From positions 44,213,553 through 44,277,552 of the forward strand of contig NW_024037069.1 of NCBI RefSeq assembly GCF_015706575.1: a stretch of DNA of 64,000 bases, written 5' to 3'. This DNA comes from Patiria miniata. Lineage: Eukaryota; Echinodermata; Asteroidea; Valvatida; Asterinidae. Below are positions 22,986 through 35,849 of the stretch, piece after piece. Position numbers and translations under genes: made by a program. The notes beneath the pieces were generated by a model that did no database searches, was not told the DNA's origin, and was given only the letters and a program-made list of their open reading frames with translations. The number at the start of each line of letters is the position of its first letter. Within the stretch, counting starts at the first letter, position 1.

Positions 22986-25950
22986 CACGGGCAACTCCGT
23001 AAAATCCAACGTATATCCGACCACATGATGTACATGTACAATGTCGCTAAGGGGGTGGTGTATCTTAGTTAGTACGTAATTGTTTTCTACTCATTTTGAT
23101 GACACATATTAGTGATGTATCACATTCACTTTCCCAACAGCAGCTCATAAAGTGAGAATTTACAGAATTGCTCTTATACATAAACACATGGACACTTTAT
23201 AACATTGGTTTCCAAACGGATCCCTGTCAGAAGAATTACCAGGTCTGTGTGTTAAATTAGTCTTATCACTTTTTGAGTGCGAAAAATCGAAGAAGCGAAC
23301 ATTTGCTTTGGATTTTCAAGCGACAGAAATAATAATAAATAATTGTGAATTTCAATGTACAATGAGTTGCTCAGTATTTGTTGGCAAACGAAATTTACAG
23401 AAATCTCCAACGTTTAGACAAATCACAAACTCGGAAAATGGATTGGAGTTTGTGGAAGTCAACCAATACCATTGGTCAGAATTTTATAAATATCAAAAGT
23501 TGTCCTTGTTAAAAAAAATTAGAACCCAAAACTTCATTCATTTCAAAGAACCGATTTCTTGTTCAAAGGGATTTCTTCCATGCATCGCGCATGTCTCTGA
23601 GAGATCGCGAGTAAGTGTGAGGGTGACAGTCACCAGATTTCATTCAGGTCAACATTCACCATGACACCATCACTGTACGAATCTGTTGATGACAACCCAT
23701 GCTGACAAACAATATCACACTGATGCCGATTTAATCCCTGGTGGTGGTTCATCGCATCCACTTCATTAAGCCGGAAACATTGAAGCACCCGTCTAAAAAA
23801 CAACACGACACCGGCGATAGATACTACGGAGACTGCGGTGTCATTAGACGTACCGGGGAAGCTGTGCTGCAGCGAGGGGAGAACAGATGCTGACTCGACC
23901 GGGAGACCTCTCCGCTTTCACCTGCTCAAGCAACCTGATCTCCGTCCATTAAACTACGCCTGGTGAAAGCTATTTCATTATCACTGATTCGCCTCGATGA
24001 CTGATCCTCGACTGCGTCCTCTCCTTCTATTTTATCCCTCTCTCTGTCTCCTTGAAGACGGGAAAAGTAGCCTAGAAAATTCAAGAGCACATGTGGAGCT
24101 GTCATTAAAAGATGTTGACGCGCGCGTAGTCAGTCTTCCGGTTGAATGCGTACCCTGTTCCGGTACATGCACCTCAACTTGGACGCATTGTCTTGGAAGA
24201 ACTGAGACGACTCTACGACAGGTCTCGCCCACATAGGGTCCAAGACATTGATACCCACATCATTAATTACAACAAAATGAAACAATGGAAAGCCCGATCG
24301 GCGTTAATAATAGAACCATCCATGCAAACACCCGTAATATTTTTGTTAATAAATACCGAGTCGTAATTTAGATCCTGAACTCTTTTGTGGTTGCTGGTAT
24401 ATTAGGCCATAGTACGACAGTAGTCATGTCAGCTCACATGAAACCTAAGTAATGATGTAAACTCAAGTAATTATTAGGCCTGTGGTTTGAAAACTGTATT
24501 CTGTATTCCATTGTGTCATGCTCGTTTCCTGAAACAATAATACAGTTACCGTTGTTTCAGGATACCGATGGACAAAATGTTTGAATTACTCGAAATTTAA
24601 ATGTATCTATTAAATGGGGAAATATTGACTGCAGTTATTAATGCGCGAAGAATAAAAGGGAAACCCCGATTTTCTTTGTACATGTACATGTATTTGTGGT
24701 TTTGCTATTGTATCTATATCAATCGATCGTAGATATGACTACGAAAATCGTATTTAGGCACAATTACTAATGGTCATAGTTTCTGACTATGATCAGGTGA
24801 TGCAATCAAATCGTTTTCTTAATTAGCAGAAAATGTAAATTCCAGACAGAAATGGGACTTGAGGAAAAATACCGACGGCGACCTCGAAGCAATCAATCAG
24901 TCATACATATTGATAATGGAAAAATGACGAGTCCGCGGACGGACTATAGTTAGTGTTTGGTACCAAGACGTTCAAACTTCAATAACGTGTAAACTAAAGA
25001 TGAGACTTTGAGCAAGTCTATGTTCACAGCAACAGACAAGATCTTGTTCTGGCGTCGTCGATGCTACACACGAGGAAAAAGATTAGAACAAATTAATTTA
25101 CAGTCGGAAATTGTGGTTTGCATTATACTGGTAGTATTAACACTTCTACTGGTAATGGTAATTAAATTACTTTTCCCATATAGGTTTGGTTCAGCTAATA
25201 TAAATATGCACACATACGGAAACAACAGTAATAATCCATGAAATAAGCAGACCCTGATCTTTTTTCCTTGTGAAATAACCCAGAAAATAGACCAGGACTA
25301 CAAAGTTGTGGGTATATAGTTGACTTGTCATCATAATCTGTAGAATTTTTATATGCAAATTATTTTACTTTCGGCGGGTTTGTTGAAATGACCCAATACT
25401 GTTTTTGCGGTTAATATAAACAGTTCTATAATAACAGAAATATTAACATCTTTAAAAATGGACAATCATTTATTCATGAAAAAAACTAGAATACATATAG
25501 AATGAATAAATATAGAACAAAATGTGCACAATAGTCTTGAAATAAAACTGATATATTAGTTCTAGTTATATTTGGGTTTTAGGAGAAAAGAGGAAAAGTA
25601 TACTACGTTTGTATGCAACCTTTATATTGTATACAAAGTGGTTTCGAAATCTTTCTATGTAAGGGAATAGGAAATCAAAGCGAAGGAAAATTCTTGACAA
25701 AAAAATCATAGTACATCGTGAGAAACTTCAAAGCTTCCAGAAATACAACCAGCTTTTCCCTTGTTCATTAGATCAGATAAGTCATCTTAACAATTACATG
25801 CGATTAAATAAACGTCTTAAATCAGATGTAGACTTTTTGGTTCAGTATTTCACTCAGTCCGTAGACTTGTTTAAGCACGTCTTGATCTCTATCATAAAGT
25901 ACATCGATCAGCTTAGCTATGTACAGACATTAGAGCTGACCTGTGATAGT
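22986..25950. other. gene-free spacer, one GC-richer patch
   Basis: The patch at about 23690-24240 is GC-richer and holds open frames (for example from 24142), but no domain could be read in any of them. The remainder is AT-rich with no bounded element. Confidence 0.35.
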
Positions 25951-26142
25951 TCAAGTTACCCCCAATGCGACTCGATAGGAGGTCAAACTACCCCAAGTAT
26001 TCTCCTGGGATGTTTCCTTCTCTCGCATCATCGAGCCGCATCTCTCCAGCTCGCCATCCTCATCTACCAAATCCAATTCCTCATCGCAAACATCAAGACG
26101 TTTGTCTTCGCTCATTTTAGCAGCGAACGTGTCCTTAGCCAT
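25951..26142 (-). CDS. possible acidic first coding exon, unassigned
   Basis: The minus-strand frame starts at an ATG in a strong context (GCCATGG) at 26142. It runs 63 codons and begins MAKDTFAAKMSEDKRLDVC, then a very acidic stretch (E-E-L-D-L-V-D-E-D-G-E). This charge pattern is unlike the chance frames around it and resembles N-termini of some nuclear regulators. A possible donor (GGG then GTAACT) lies just before the stop. No family was recognised and no downstream exon was found, so it may still be chance. Confidence 0.22.
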   Translation of the reverse strand: MAKDTFAAKMSEDKRLDVCDEELDLVDEDGELERCGSMMREKETSQENTWGSLTSYRVALGVT

Positions 26143-27595
26143 GGCGTGCCGGCAGCCCTTGTATAATGGCCGCCCTTTTGCCTTGGTGCCTTTCTGACCT
26201 ACTGAGGCAGACTCCGTCTTTCATTCAGGCACGTACTGGGATTTAGAGTAGGTGCTAAATGACAGTATTCAAGGCAAGATCTGACCCGAATGGTAATCAT
26301 CGAGGTTATTAATGATATATTGTGTGGTCATTTGAAGGCATGGGGGCGGACAGGTACCTAATTCATCTCCAAAAAGGACAGATGTGTCAAAGTAGTGGTT
26401 TGCATCGTGAATGTAAGAACAGTAGTTTTAACCTGGAGATTCTACGAGATTTAACGAGAATCTACGAGATTTAATGAAAATTGTTGGACTCCGATGGTTC
26501 AAAAATGGTTCGTAGTGATTAACTCCTCATTGTCACACGTCACTTGTAAAATACATGTATGTCGTTAATTTCCCTTTACTGTGGGTAATAATACCCCCAG
26601 GAAAGACTCTGTTCATAATCTCCGCAAGAAAAATGCCCCGAAATTGCCGTTTCAACTTTTTTGTCAACATGACTGCATTTGGGTGTCGAGTATTCTTGTG
26701 CCAGTCATTAAATGCGCAAAAGATGATCCTTGTTAGAATGTTGACACATTTTCCTTTTCAGATGAAATTGAATCATCTGTAACGGCCTCCCCAAAAGAAG
26801 GTGCGATAAACTTTTTTTTTTCCAACCCAGATAAGTAGTGTGTTTCACTTGCATTTCTCTAGGAATTTAAAGTAATTATAAACAATTTACTGCACAGGTT
26901 TACGAAAGGACCCAGACAAACTCAGAACGGGAAAAAAAATGAGATGGCCACCCGTCCCCGTCCCGTGGTTTTGTTTGGTTGTTGTTGTTTTTTATTTTGC
27001 AAAATACAATAATGACATCGACGGATAGGTATATGACCAATGCACGCAAATTCAAAACGTTGACCTGTTTTAATTCTGCATTCCGTCCCATAAACTTTTA
27101 TGGACGTTTTATTGAAGATTTGGGCATTATATTGCCCCAGCTAGCTTCCAAAACAAGTGGGACACACGGTTTAGTAAATATGAATATTCTTTCTAGTGCA
27201 GTGATCTTGTAGTAAATTTAAACACCGTTCTGAAATTTCGATAACCAGCCTTTTTTGCAATTAATGCACATTTCCAGAAATTGCCGCTTCAAGAGTTCAA
27301 ATCGCTGGACAAAATAAGCCCATTTACTCAACAACCTTCTTATAGACCAATTCAGGCACGCTTTCAATTCTATCACGAAGGCCCCCTTCAATGACGAAAG
27401 CATTATGCTAGCTATTGTTCAGATAATCAGTCACTTTCTCCATTGGAGGGGCTGGGCCTCGTGTAAGCGTACAATGATCGTGTGCCCGGATTTGTCCATT
27501 ACGTTCATTGTCAATATCAACAATTTGGCAACTGTGCCACAACACCTAATCAGCAACTCTTATAACAACCCGAACCAAACCTTCCTCATTGACTT
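26143..27595. other. gene-free spacer, nothing recognised
   Basis: AT-rich, with a short tandem of CTACGAGATTTAA near 26444-26475. No other structure was noted. Confidence 0.35.
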
Positions 27596-27605
27596 GTTTT
27601 CATAT

Positions 27606-27765
27606 GGTGCATACCTATGTTCCCCAATACCGATGTTCCCCAATACCAATGTTCCCCGAAATCCTTACCCTATAACTCTAACCCTAACCCTAACCCTAAT
27701 CCTAAGGATTTCGGGGAACATCGGTATTGGGGAACATAGGTATTGGGGAACATCGTGTAGTCCCC
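27606..27765. mobile_element. 160-bp foldback with telomere-like core, copy 1
   Basis: The target duplication GTTTTCATAT lies at 27596-27605 and 27766-27775. The arms are built of ATGTTCCCCAATACC units, two to three per side, and fold on each other. The centre (27676-27705) is a run of CTAACC/CCTAA units, like the animal telomere repeat. It starts GGTGCATACCTATGTTCC. A second insertion is at 30476-30639. Confidence 0.85.
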
Positions 27766-27775
27766 GTTTTCATAT

Positions 27776-29703
27776 ACCTACTTGCTATTCATGCATTATG
27801 GCTGAGCATGTCCTTTGTTGTTCAAATTTTGTTTGACAGATGAAGATCGTGTCCCAATTTTTCCTCATCCTCCGCATTCATATATAAATCAAGGTTAATA
27901 GACCAAGGCAGACGGGCTCTCATGTTTCCTCAATTTAGCCTATCGGATGCATTTGGCCTCGTGTGGGTGCGTGAAACACGATTCTGTCCCTAGGGTCTAG
28001 GCCGCTGTTAAAGGTATCCATCGATTTGTCAAAGGAGCTTGTCGACTTTCAGACCAACACATTCATAATTAACTTTCGTTGATCAGCAATCCTTTTTTTT
28101 TGGGAGGGAAATCGTCATGATTTATAAAGCATGTTGCTATTTATTGCTCAGTAACAGGTATTTGATACTGTGCGTTGGAAATTTGGTGTTTAATGGAACT
28201 TATGCCTAATGCCTATGCACATTTGGTGTCTTCTGTCCATGTGTATTATGTCTATAAGTATGTTAAAACAAAACGAACTCCGGTGAGATATCTCGCAATG
28301 GCCCATTAACGAGACACGTGTTGCTAGAAAGTTAGACCTTAGGGGGAGAAGGTAGATTAGGGAGACATTTGAATGACCTATTTCTAGGCATAATTGTAAT
28401 GTCGAAAATCGATTCTTCGTGATGCAAAACCTGAATTTGCAATGTTTAGTGAGGGTAGGTTAAGTTTAAGTAAGTGTTGAGTGTCATTAAGACTTTTTTA
28501 GTGCACAAGTCTATATGGAAATGTCTCCCAATGGTATTAGGCCTATTCCCCTTAAAAATAAATATGTTAATAATGTCGTGGGATTGTAGTAAAGATATGT
28601 AGTAAAGTCCATCACAAGTCACAAGTCATGCCACAATTACTGCAGGGCATGAACAATGACAAAGGAATGCAGAGTCCGATCAAATGACTCGAGATGATGA
28701 TTTGCGATTGACTTGTGATGACTGAACGATGGATGAGATGGCATTGACCATTGAACGGGTAATCATGCTGCACAATGGCTGAAATGACTTCAACGCAGCG
28801 ACATCCAACATTCGATATGACTATCGAGCTGCGTCGCACAAAGTTTGCCGTTTGTGCTTGCTGTCGGACTTGTCGATGCGACGTACACTGTAGGTCTACA
28901 CCTTTGCGTGCTGCCTCGTCAGTTCTTGTTCTTTCTCGTTCTTTCACGTTCTATCTCGTTTTGTGTCGTTCTGGTCTCGGTTCCATTCGGACAAATAGAC
29001 GCTCTATCAAACGTATATTTGCCACTCACGACAGTGAAATGACAAATTACTGAACTTGTCACAGAAATTAAGTGAGAAATCCTTAGGAGATTTAAAATCC
29101 TTACTCAACTTATATTATCACCATGATATTTTCTCCTCATCTGCTGGTCAGTTTAAAAAAAAATATTTTGCACTCATGCCACGATCTTTCAAAAAAAACC
29201 CCCAAAACACAGACATCCCACCCAGACGGAATTGTGGGGCGATAGCATTGTGTTCCTTTTATCCCTTTTTCTAAAGATCCTCTTCTGGGGTGATGTTTTT
29301 CTATTGTTAAAATTGTGGGGTGATGTGACCTGAAAGGACCATCACCCCACAAGTATACTATGGTAAGAACGGAAAAACGGGCTAAGGACATGGTGCATTG
29401 TCATTTTTTTATTTACAAGTTTGCAAATCACCTCAATAATGCTGGTACGGGAACACGTGTGGAATAAACTCACACTTTAATTATCATAGCTAATCACTCT
29501 ACGGCATGCACCTATTATAGATCGCCATGCGGATGTGGACTAATAAGGTTGATCAATGTGCGGGTTGATCATAGGGTGTAACTTACAACAGACTAAGCCA
29601 TTAACAGCTAACAAACGGGTCCAGCTCAATGCGACTGTTTCTCCCGAAGTGAATGAAATTTGGCTCATATAAACCCTGTAAGTTGGTTTTCATACCCATG
29701 GTA
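27776..29703. other. gene-free spacer
   Basis: Includes a short run of TTCT(C/A)GTTCT-like words at 28920-28970 and repeated GTGGGGTGATG phrases at 29230-29350. No exon or bounded element was recognised. Confidence 0.35.
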
Positions 29704-29844
29704 TAGACCTTGTGTGTAGCAGCCATCTTAGAGGGCAGTGCCTTTGTTTTGCTGGAATGTGCATGAGTGAACCTTTTATGCATTCATTGTTACTGAATCA
29801 AGATCAGAATAGATGACCTCTAAGATGGCCGCTACGCATAAGGT
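29704..29844. mobile_element. MITE (TAGACCTTATGCGTA family), copy 2
   Basis: It has TAGACCTTGTGTGTAGCAGC at the left and GGCCGCTACGCATAAGGT at the right. The middle shares CTTAGAGGGCAGTGCCTTTG with the copy at 9469-9588 in reverse orientation. Confidence 0.7.
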
Positions 29845-30343
29845 AAATATTAAAATATACCCCTTGCATGGTGCGCCCTCACCGAAAGCAGTTTTTGTTA
29901 TTCAAACTCAGTGACAATGGAAGTACAAACTGCAGAGCAACAAAGATTCCCTCAAGTGTAAAGTCATATCAAGGGGTCTACAAAAGTAGTTCTTACAGAA
30001 TCAATTATTGGGAGAATTTATTGAAACAGACAAATATACTTTTGAGCTCACTTAAGGGGAACATGTCTTGCGAGCCTTCTAGATCAATGAAGTACCAGTT
30101 GCACGATATTGGAACATTACAACATGTAAATCATCCAACAGACCACAATTGCAAACTTACCAGGCTTAAATTCAGTAATTATAAGGTTGGATACAAAAGT
30201 GACTGTGTCAATACAATTAGGTCAAATTGCTTGATGACTTTAAAAAAAACCATAACACCTCAATTCATCAAATATTGCAGTTTATGGCCGAGAAATACGA
30301 CAGGTGAAAGTGCGGAAGTGGCATTTCACAAGCTCGTCGTTAA
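29845..30343. other. non-coding stretch with a long chance-like open frame
   Basis: A 180-codon + frame (29868-30410) runs from here into the next mobile element. It has no recognisable domain. Because it crosses an element boundary it is unlikely to be a host gene. Confidence 0.4.
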
Positions 30344-32351
30344 GTCCGGGAGCCCAGCGGGGTTTATTATAATTGCGAGGGAAATAAGGTTTGAAATGTG
30401 GAATATATAGAAGTGACTGACTGAGACATCTGCAAAATGGGATTTCTTAAATGTCACGTGTGGTGCGTTTGGAGGGGTGCATACCTATGTTCCCCAATAC
30501 CTATGTTTCTCAAAACCAATGTTGCCCGAAATCCTTACCCTATAATAACCCTAACCTTAACCTTAACCCTATGATCCTACGGATTTCGGGGAACATCGGT
30601 ATTGGGAAACATAGGTATTGGGGAACATCGGGTAGAACCCGTTTGGAGGGGTAGTCCCTTAGGATACCCCCAAAACTCGGTTTATTAATTACTTTGAGTG
30701 CAAGCCAACTTTCTTCATTGATCGATATCTTTTTGTACACTGAAAATAATCCATATTTAAGGAGACATTGGGCGCAATGTCTCATTAATAAATCAACTTA
30801 CTAGCGTTAATTATACCTTCCATAATAATAACGAGTGCAGAGTTAAAACAAGTGTTAACTTGCACCTTACAACGTGCGGGACGAAAATCCGCCCTTTAAA
30901 TAAGAAAGGGTTAAATGTCACCTGGGTTCGGAACTCCATTATGTTGAGTAACATTCAGTTGTGTATGGATCAACAGTTCATTACAGTGCAGGCGAAACAC
31001 TGCACATAAGAATATATTTGGTGCAAAGTCTAAATGAAGACGGCCTTTAATTTATAATTAGAGCTTATTTTACAGGTCTTATCGTAATTGGGTTTAAGTG
31101 TAAAACAAGTGTCAGTGTGCCCCTTACCCAGTGCATGACCCCAATTCCTCACTTAAAGAAAGTTTTCTGGAGGTGCAATTCCTATACCGTGAAGTAAAGG
31201 TCAAAGGTCAGGAGTCTTACAACCGAATTGTGGTTGTCAAATCGAGGCTTTCTTTGTGACATGCGTACGGTGGTGTAAAGTGCACATGGACACTTTAATT
31301 CTTTACACTTGCACTCATAATATGATTAAATGTGTAATTAGCACCAGTTAAAGGCCGTCTTAATTAGCCTTAGAATGTCATGTTCTTAGAGTTTTCTTTT
31401 CCAGTGATGACCTGTTACATTACATTACTTCACATTACATATATTTCCTTACCCAGGGTATGCCCACAAAAGTTAAAAGCTGCCGCATTGTGAACCTGCA
31501 TACATTACAAATTATAACATAAACTAAGCAAAGTCAAATTCACAAGGAAAAAGTGCATTGGTGGAACAGACGAGGAACATTACCGCTTACAAATGCAAGT
31601 ACTTTGGAAATTATTTAGGCCTACATAACAGAAAGCAATATACAAAAGTTCATTTTAAACATACAGGCATAACGCATGGACTGCTGTATTATGGGATGGG
31701 CAAAAACCCCACGAATCCCTCGTGGGGAATGCACGGGGAAATTCCCAATCCGGCTCCGAACTCGTAGATCAGCGCATTTTGAACCCTTGGGTTAATGGCA
31801 GAAATATCATTGACTGATGGCTTAACGTAGTCTGATTTGCTAGGGAATAACGGTTCTCAGATATTCATGGAAATCATTCCATATTTTAGCATCAATCACA
31901 GCGAAACTTGTGGCATAGCATTCCGTTTTGCACTCAACATTATATGGTCTATATAATGGAGTTCATTGACCCCTGGTGCCTTTGACTTTAAGTAGGGATG
32001 GCACAACAATGAAACTTTCTTAACTGGCGGATAAGGTTACTGACTGCATGGTGGAAGGTGCACACTGACACCCTTTTACCTCTGCACTCATTATGATTAA
32101 AGGCATAATTAACGCTAATTACACCCACCAAATATCTCAGTCTGAAATACTGAAGTCTTTATATCAATTAAAGAAGACACTTGGCGTGTGCTCAAAGTTA
32201 TGATTAAACTAAGTCTTGAGGGTATCTTAAGGGGCTTCCCCTCCCAACGCACCACACGTGACACTTAGGAAATCCCGTTCAGTCTTTTATATTCCACACT
32301 CTAAACATCATGCACTCGATATTATGATTAGACGCGGCTCGGCTCCCGGAC
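30344..32351. mobile_element. 2-kb modular foldback element with ~600-bp arms
   Basis: The termini GTCCGGGAGC (30344-30353) and GCTCCCGGAC (32342-32351) are inverted. The arms then match in reverse over several hundred bp: TGTGGAATAT, GTGTCACGTGTGGTGCGTT, a GGATACCC(C)CAAAACT stretch, TAGCGTTAATTAT, GAACTCCATTAT. A motif with ATAATGAGTGCA and GTGTGCACCTT occurs four times, near 30815 and 31080 in one orientation and near 31300 and 32070 in the other. The left arm is split by the nested element at 30476-30639. No transposase frame was seen. Confidence 0.75.
30476..30639. mobile_element. telomere-cored foldback, copy 2, nested in the 2-kb foldback
   Basis: The target duplication CGTTTGGAGG lies at 30466-30475 and 30640-30649, inside the left arm of the host element. 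Arms of TGTTCCCC-type units match the copy at 27606. The core near 30538-30575 reads as imperfect CCCTAA units. The uninterrupted right arm of the host shows the pre-insertion sequence. Confidence 0.85.
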
Positions 32352-35300
32352 CTGTACGACCTATGCTACTAGCCTGCTACATCCATCAAAATTAGATACA
32401 CATGTAGTAGCACTGTGAACGCGGAAACAATAACAGCATCATAATACGATATGCATGCACCAATGGTCACAAACGCAAAACGCAGGCCCGACAGCAGAAA
32501 CTAAGGCAATCATTCTCGTAGTTACAAGGCGAATGATTTGTCCAGTTCTGTGGACGAGAGAAGTGGATTTCAATACGTGAGTTTAAATTATTTTTTACGA
32601 AATGTTCAATTAATGCTTATGTTCTGAAAACAGTGTGGCGTTACTGGTTGATTGTCATCGGCATCTTTACTGCATCGACGTCTGGACCGTCTTAAAACTA
32701 CTGGGTTTTCTGAATGAGTTATGACGTCATCAAAATGCCGCCGGGAGGGGATCCCCCCTCCCCCTTTGGATACGCCACTGGCTTGCATCAACTACTCGTT
32801 AGGGGGAGGGAAGACATGTGAGGTCTTCTGTGAGAAAACTCCCTTTTCCCACTTTATTTTCTTACACTTTTCAGAAACTAACTTTTAATGATCAGATATA
32901 CATGAATGTTCTATTTAACTCCACACAGTAGTTCAACATAGAACAGGATATAATGTTTTTCTGCAACTTCCTTTATTTACGCACGTGACACGCATGCGTT
33001 TAGCATCACGTTCATTTTGAAGACTTTGAATTTGGTGTCATATTTACATGTATGTGAACAATTTAAGATTTTGGAGAAAATTTATTATTCTCATTATTGT
33101 TAAACTTGAAACCATGACTCGTGCCTCGGAAGTATTTTGTGTTATGGTCTGTGACTAAAGAGGGGCGAATAAAAGGCAATTTTGTAGACAAGATGGTGGC
33201 CTCGCATGGCATGCATGGCATGACAGCTCATAACCAACATCTCATAGATGAAATATTATCTTCATTAGTAAACTCCCTCATGCCTGTCCACTAGCTGTGA
33301 TAATTCTGATGACGGCACATAGGGGGTCTCACACAGTGATAAAGCATCCTATATTCCCACGTGGTATGTAAATTGCGACAAGCTTGTGGGAGATAATTAT
33401 GAAGCAATCCTCCCGGTATACAGCGAATCACTGATGAGAAAGAAATACGGGCTGATGGGTGTACACCGCGCTTTAAAGTAACCGACGAATGAGCATCGCT
33501 TTGTTCCGTTGTAAACAACCGTGGTTGCATGTTCTTCACACTTCGCTTTTATCCTAATCATTCGGGATAGAATTATAGTAAGAAACGTCATCACTTCGAA
33601 ACAAAAGGGCGTGCACACGTCATCAGTAGAGCGTTTGGTGGAGCAGTTTGCGTCTTCTAATGGTCCCTGTACTTTCGACTTCCGTGGGCGACACGTGAGA
33701 CGCACTGTGTCAAAATGGCAACAGTCGATAAATTATTGACTCCTCATTTCTAATATCAATACTCTGCGGTCAAGATCCATCACGGCAAATCTTAAGGTTG
33801 TGGCTTGAAGAATCGGTACAAAAATCATCATCTTCGGTAAATAAAGAAATAAAGTAAGAATACATGAAAACGCTGAAATAGGGAAAACGGTCAAGGAAAC
33901 GCAGTGCTCAAACCGATGCCTAAAACCAATTCTTAGTATAGTCAATGCTCTTATAACCGTTGAGTTCTAAGCCTCGTGGAAGGCTATTGTAATAAAAGCT
34001 CGTGACATCACCAGAAATTAATAAAGATTTATTCAAACATTGACGATTTCAAGGTAATGTATTTGTTGGTGTGCACAGAAGACCTGACGAGTATACAACC
34101 GTCTTTGTTAGTTATTATGCAAATTATATTCATGCACTGTCATCTTTCTGAATTTGAATAATCACACACTATTTGAGAGAACAGTTAATGCCATCATTTC
34201 CGGTATGAACAATTTCCAAGGTGAAGTGGAGGGTTTTATTGTTGGTTAACGATTAACTGCATCAACAGTAAGCAGGCCAATCATTCCTCAGGCGAAACTG
34301 TAAATATTTTTGGCGGGGGCGGGGAAACGATGCGATGTTGAAGTCTGTGCTCTGTAAGTAACAGAATCTTTCCCATGGTGTTTTCCCATGAACCAAAAGT
34401 TCCTGAAGCAAATATTACGCAAAAAAAACCATGAATGTTCACATAATATTTTCATAAAAACAAACAGTAAGTGATGGATTACTGTCTGTCTTTTTTGTAC
34501 GATCTTTTGTAAGTTCTGTTTGTCCATTTTGTCTTAAAAAGGCATTTCTATACAAGACGTTTGTCTTTTGAATATGCCTCCATTATGGCCCGCTTTTTTC
34601 ATTTGTCCCTTACATAATTACTAATCTTGTAATTTTCATCATGCTACATTAAAAGATCAAGAACACATTATATAACTAAAAACAAAATTCACTTCTTACT
34701 CTTATTACTAAAGCTCGTTACTTCGTACTTATTTATTAATATTCCTTTATTCATTATTATTAAAATAAAATACGACATTATGGGATTTAATTTTTTTTTT
34801 CTGTTCCAGTGAATGGTATCCCAAAAATATATATAATGTAACTAAATCTGCTTTATCGCAGACCGGGTTTGTGGGAATTCTAGATGCCGAGACATCTGGT
34901 TGGTTCAAATTGTTTTCCCAATTTAGTTTCTTTTTATTCGATCGCAGATTATGCCGGAAATCATATCGTCAGTGCATGTTTGCCGTTCGATTCATCAACT
35001 AAATGGATTAGAAAATGATGTTGTTATCTTTTGGTTTGGGCCAAAGTTGGACTGCTCATGCAAGCAGATTATAACCCGACCTCTACAAGCCAATAAGATA
35101 AGCTCGCATAATATTTTGCTGAGTTACATTATGAACATGAACGCTTCAAAATACATTTATAAATACATCATAAGGACGATATTTAAACATCAGATGTAAA
35201 GCATGTCATGAATTGTGGCTGGTTGTTTGTAAAATTAATTTTAAATTAAACAATACAGGTTTGACGTGTATCGACCCAGCCGGCGTTGCCATTATGTACA

Positions 35301-35849
35301 ATATTTGTGACATAAACGGCCGTCGTACGGCATTGATTGAGACAAAGAATAAATTATTCATGGCAAATACAATTTTGGATTTATGAACGGTACTTGTTAC
35401 ATCGTGAGTAGAAAACGACTCGCCCGGCGGCTGTTTACGGAGTGACAGCTGCAGACGACATCACGTCTAAAGTTGACCCGAGGCAAACATACCCGTGTCA
35501 ACTCATCCATGCTGTCACATTTAACCTTTTCGTCTGGAAAAAAAAGTTCACAATTCTCCCTAGTCAAAATTAATATTTTTGGTTTGGACCGAGCAACCAT
35601 TCCTTTCGATCAGATCCGTTCCGTATCCTTTTGGCGTCCAAGAAATGCCTATTCAGAATTTTTTTTATAGCATACAAGGTTGAAGGGGGACAAAAGAAAA
35701 CATAGGACAGTAGGCCAACATTCTGTCTGGTTTCACAAATGATATAATGGAATTGCGGATGCATTAAATGTAGAACACAGCGACCTTCCAACGTTGTTGT
35801 GATGGAGTGGGAGTATTTAAAGGACGGATTTATTTTCGTCATAGCTAAG
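32352..35849. other. gene-free spacer upstream of the bHLH gene
   Basis: About 3.5 kb without a recognised exon or bounded repeat. Its position makes it a plausible place for enhancers of the downstream regulator, but nothing in it can be named. Confidence 0.35.

Noticed and set aside
29868-30410. 180-codon + strand open frame
   Set aside because: No domain or family resemblance. It crosses into the foldback element starting at 30344, and one frame of this length is near what chance allows in 64 kb.
33431-33445. Hammerhead ribozyme core (CTGATGAG...GAAA)
   Set aside because: Flanking helices cannot be drawn and the core order is not complete.
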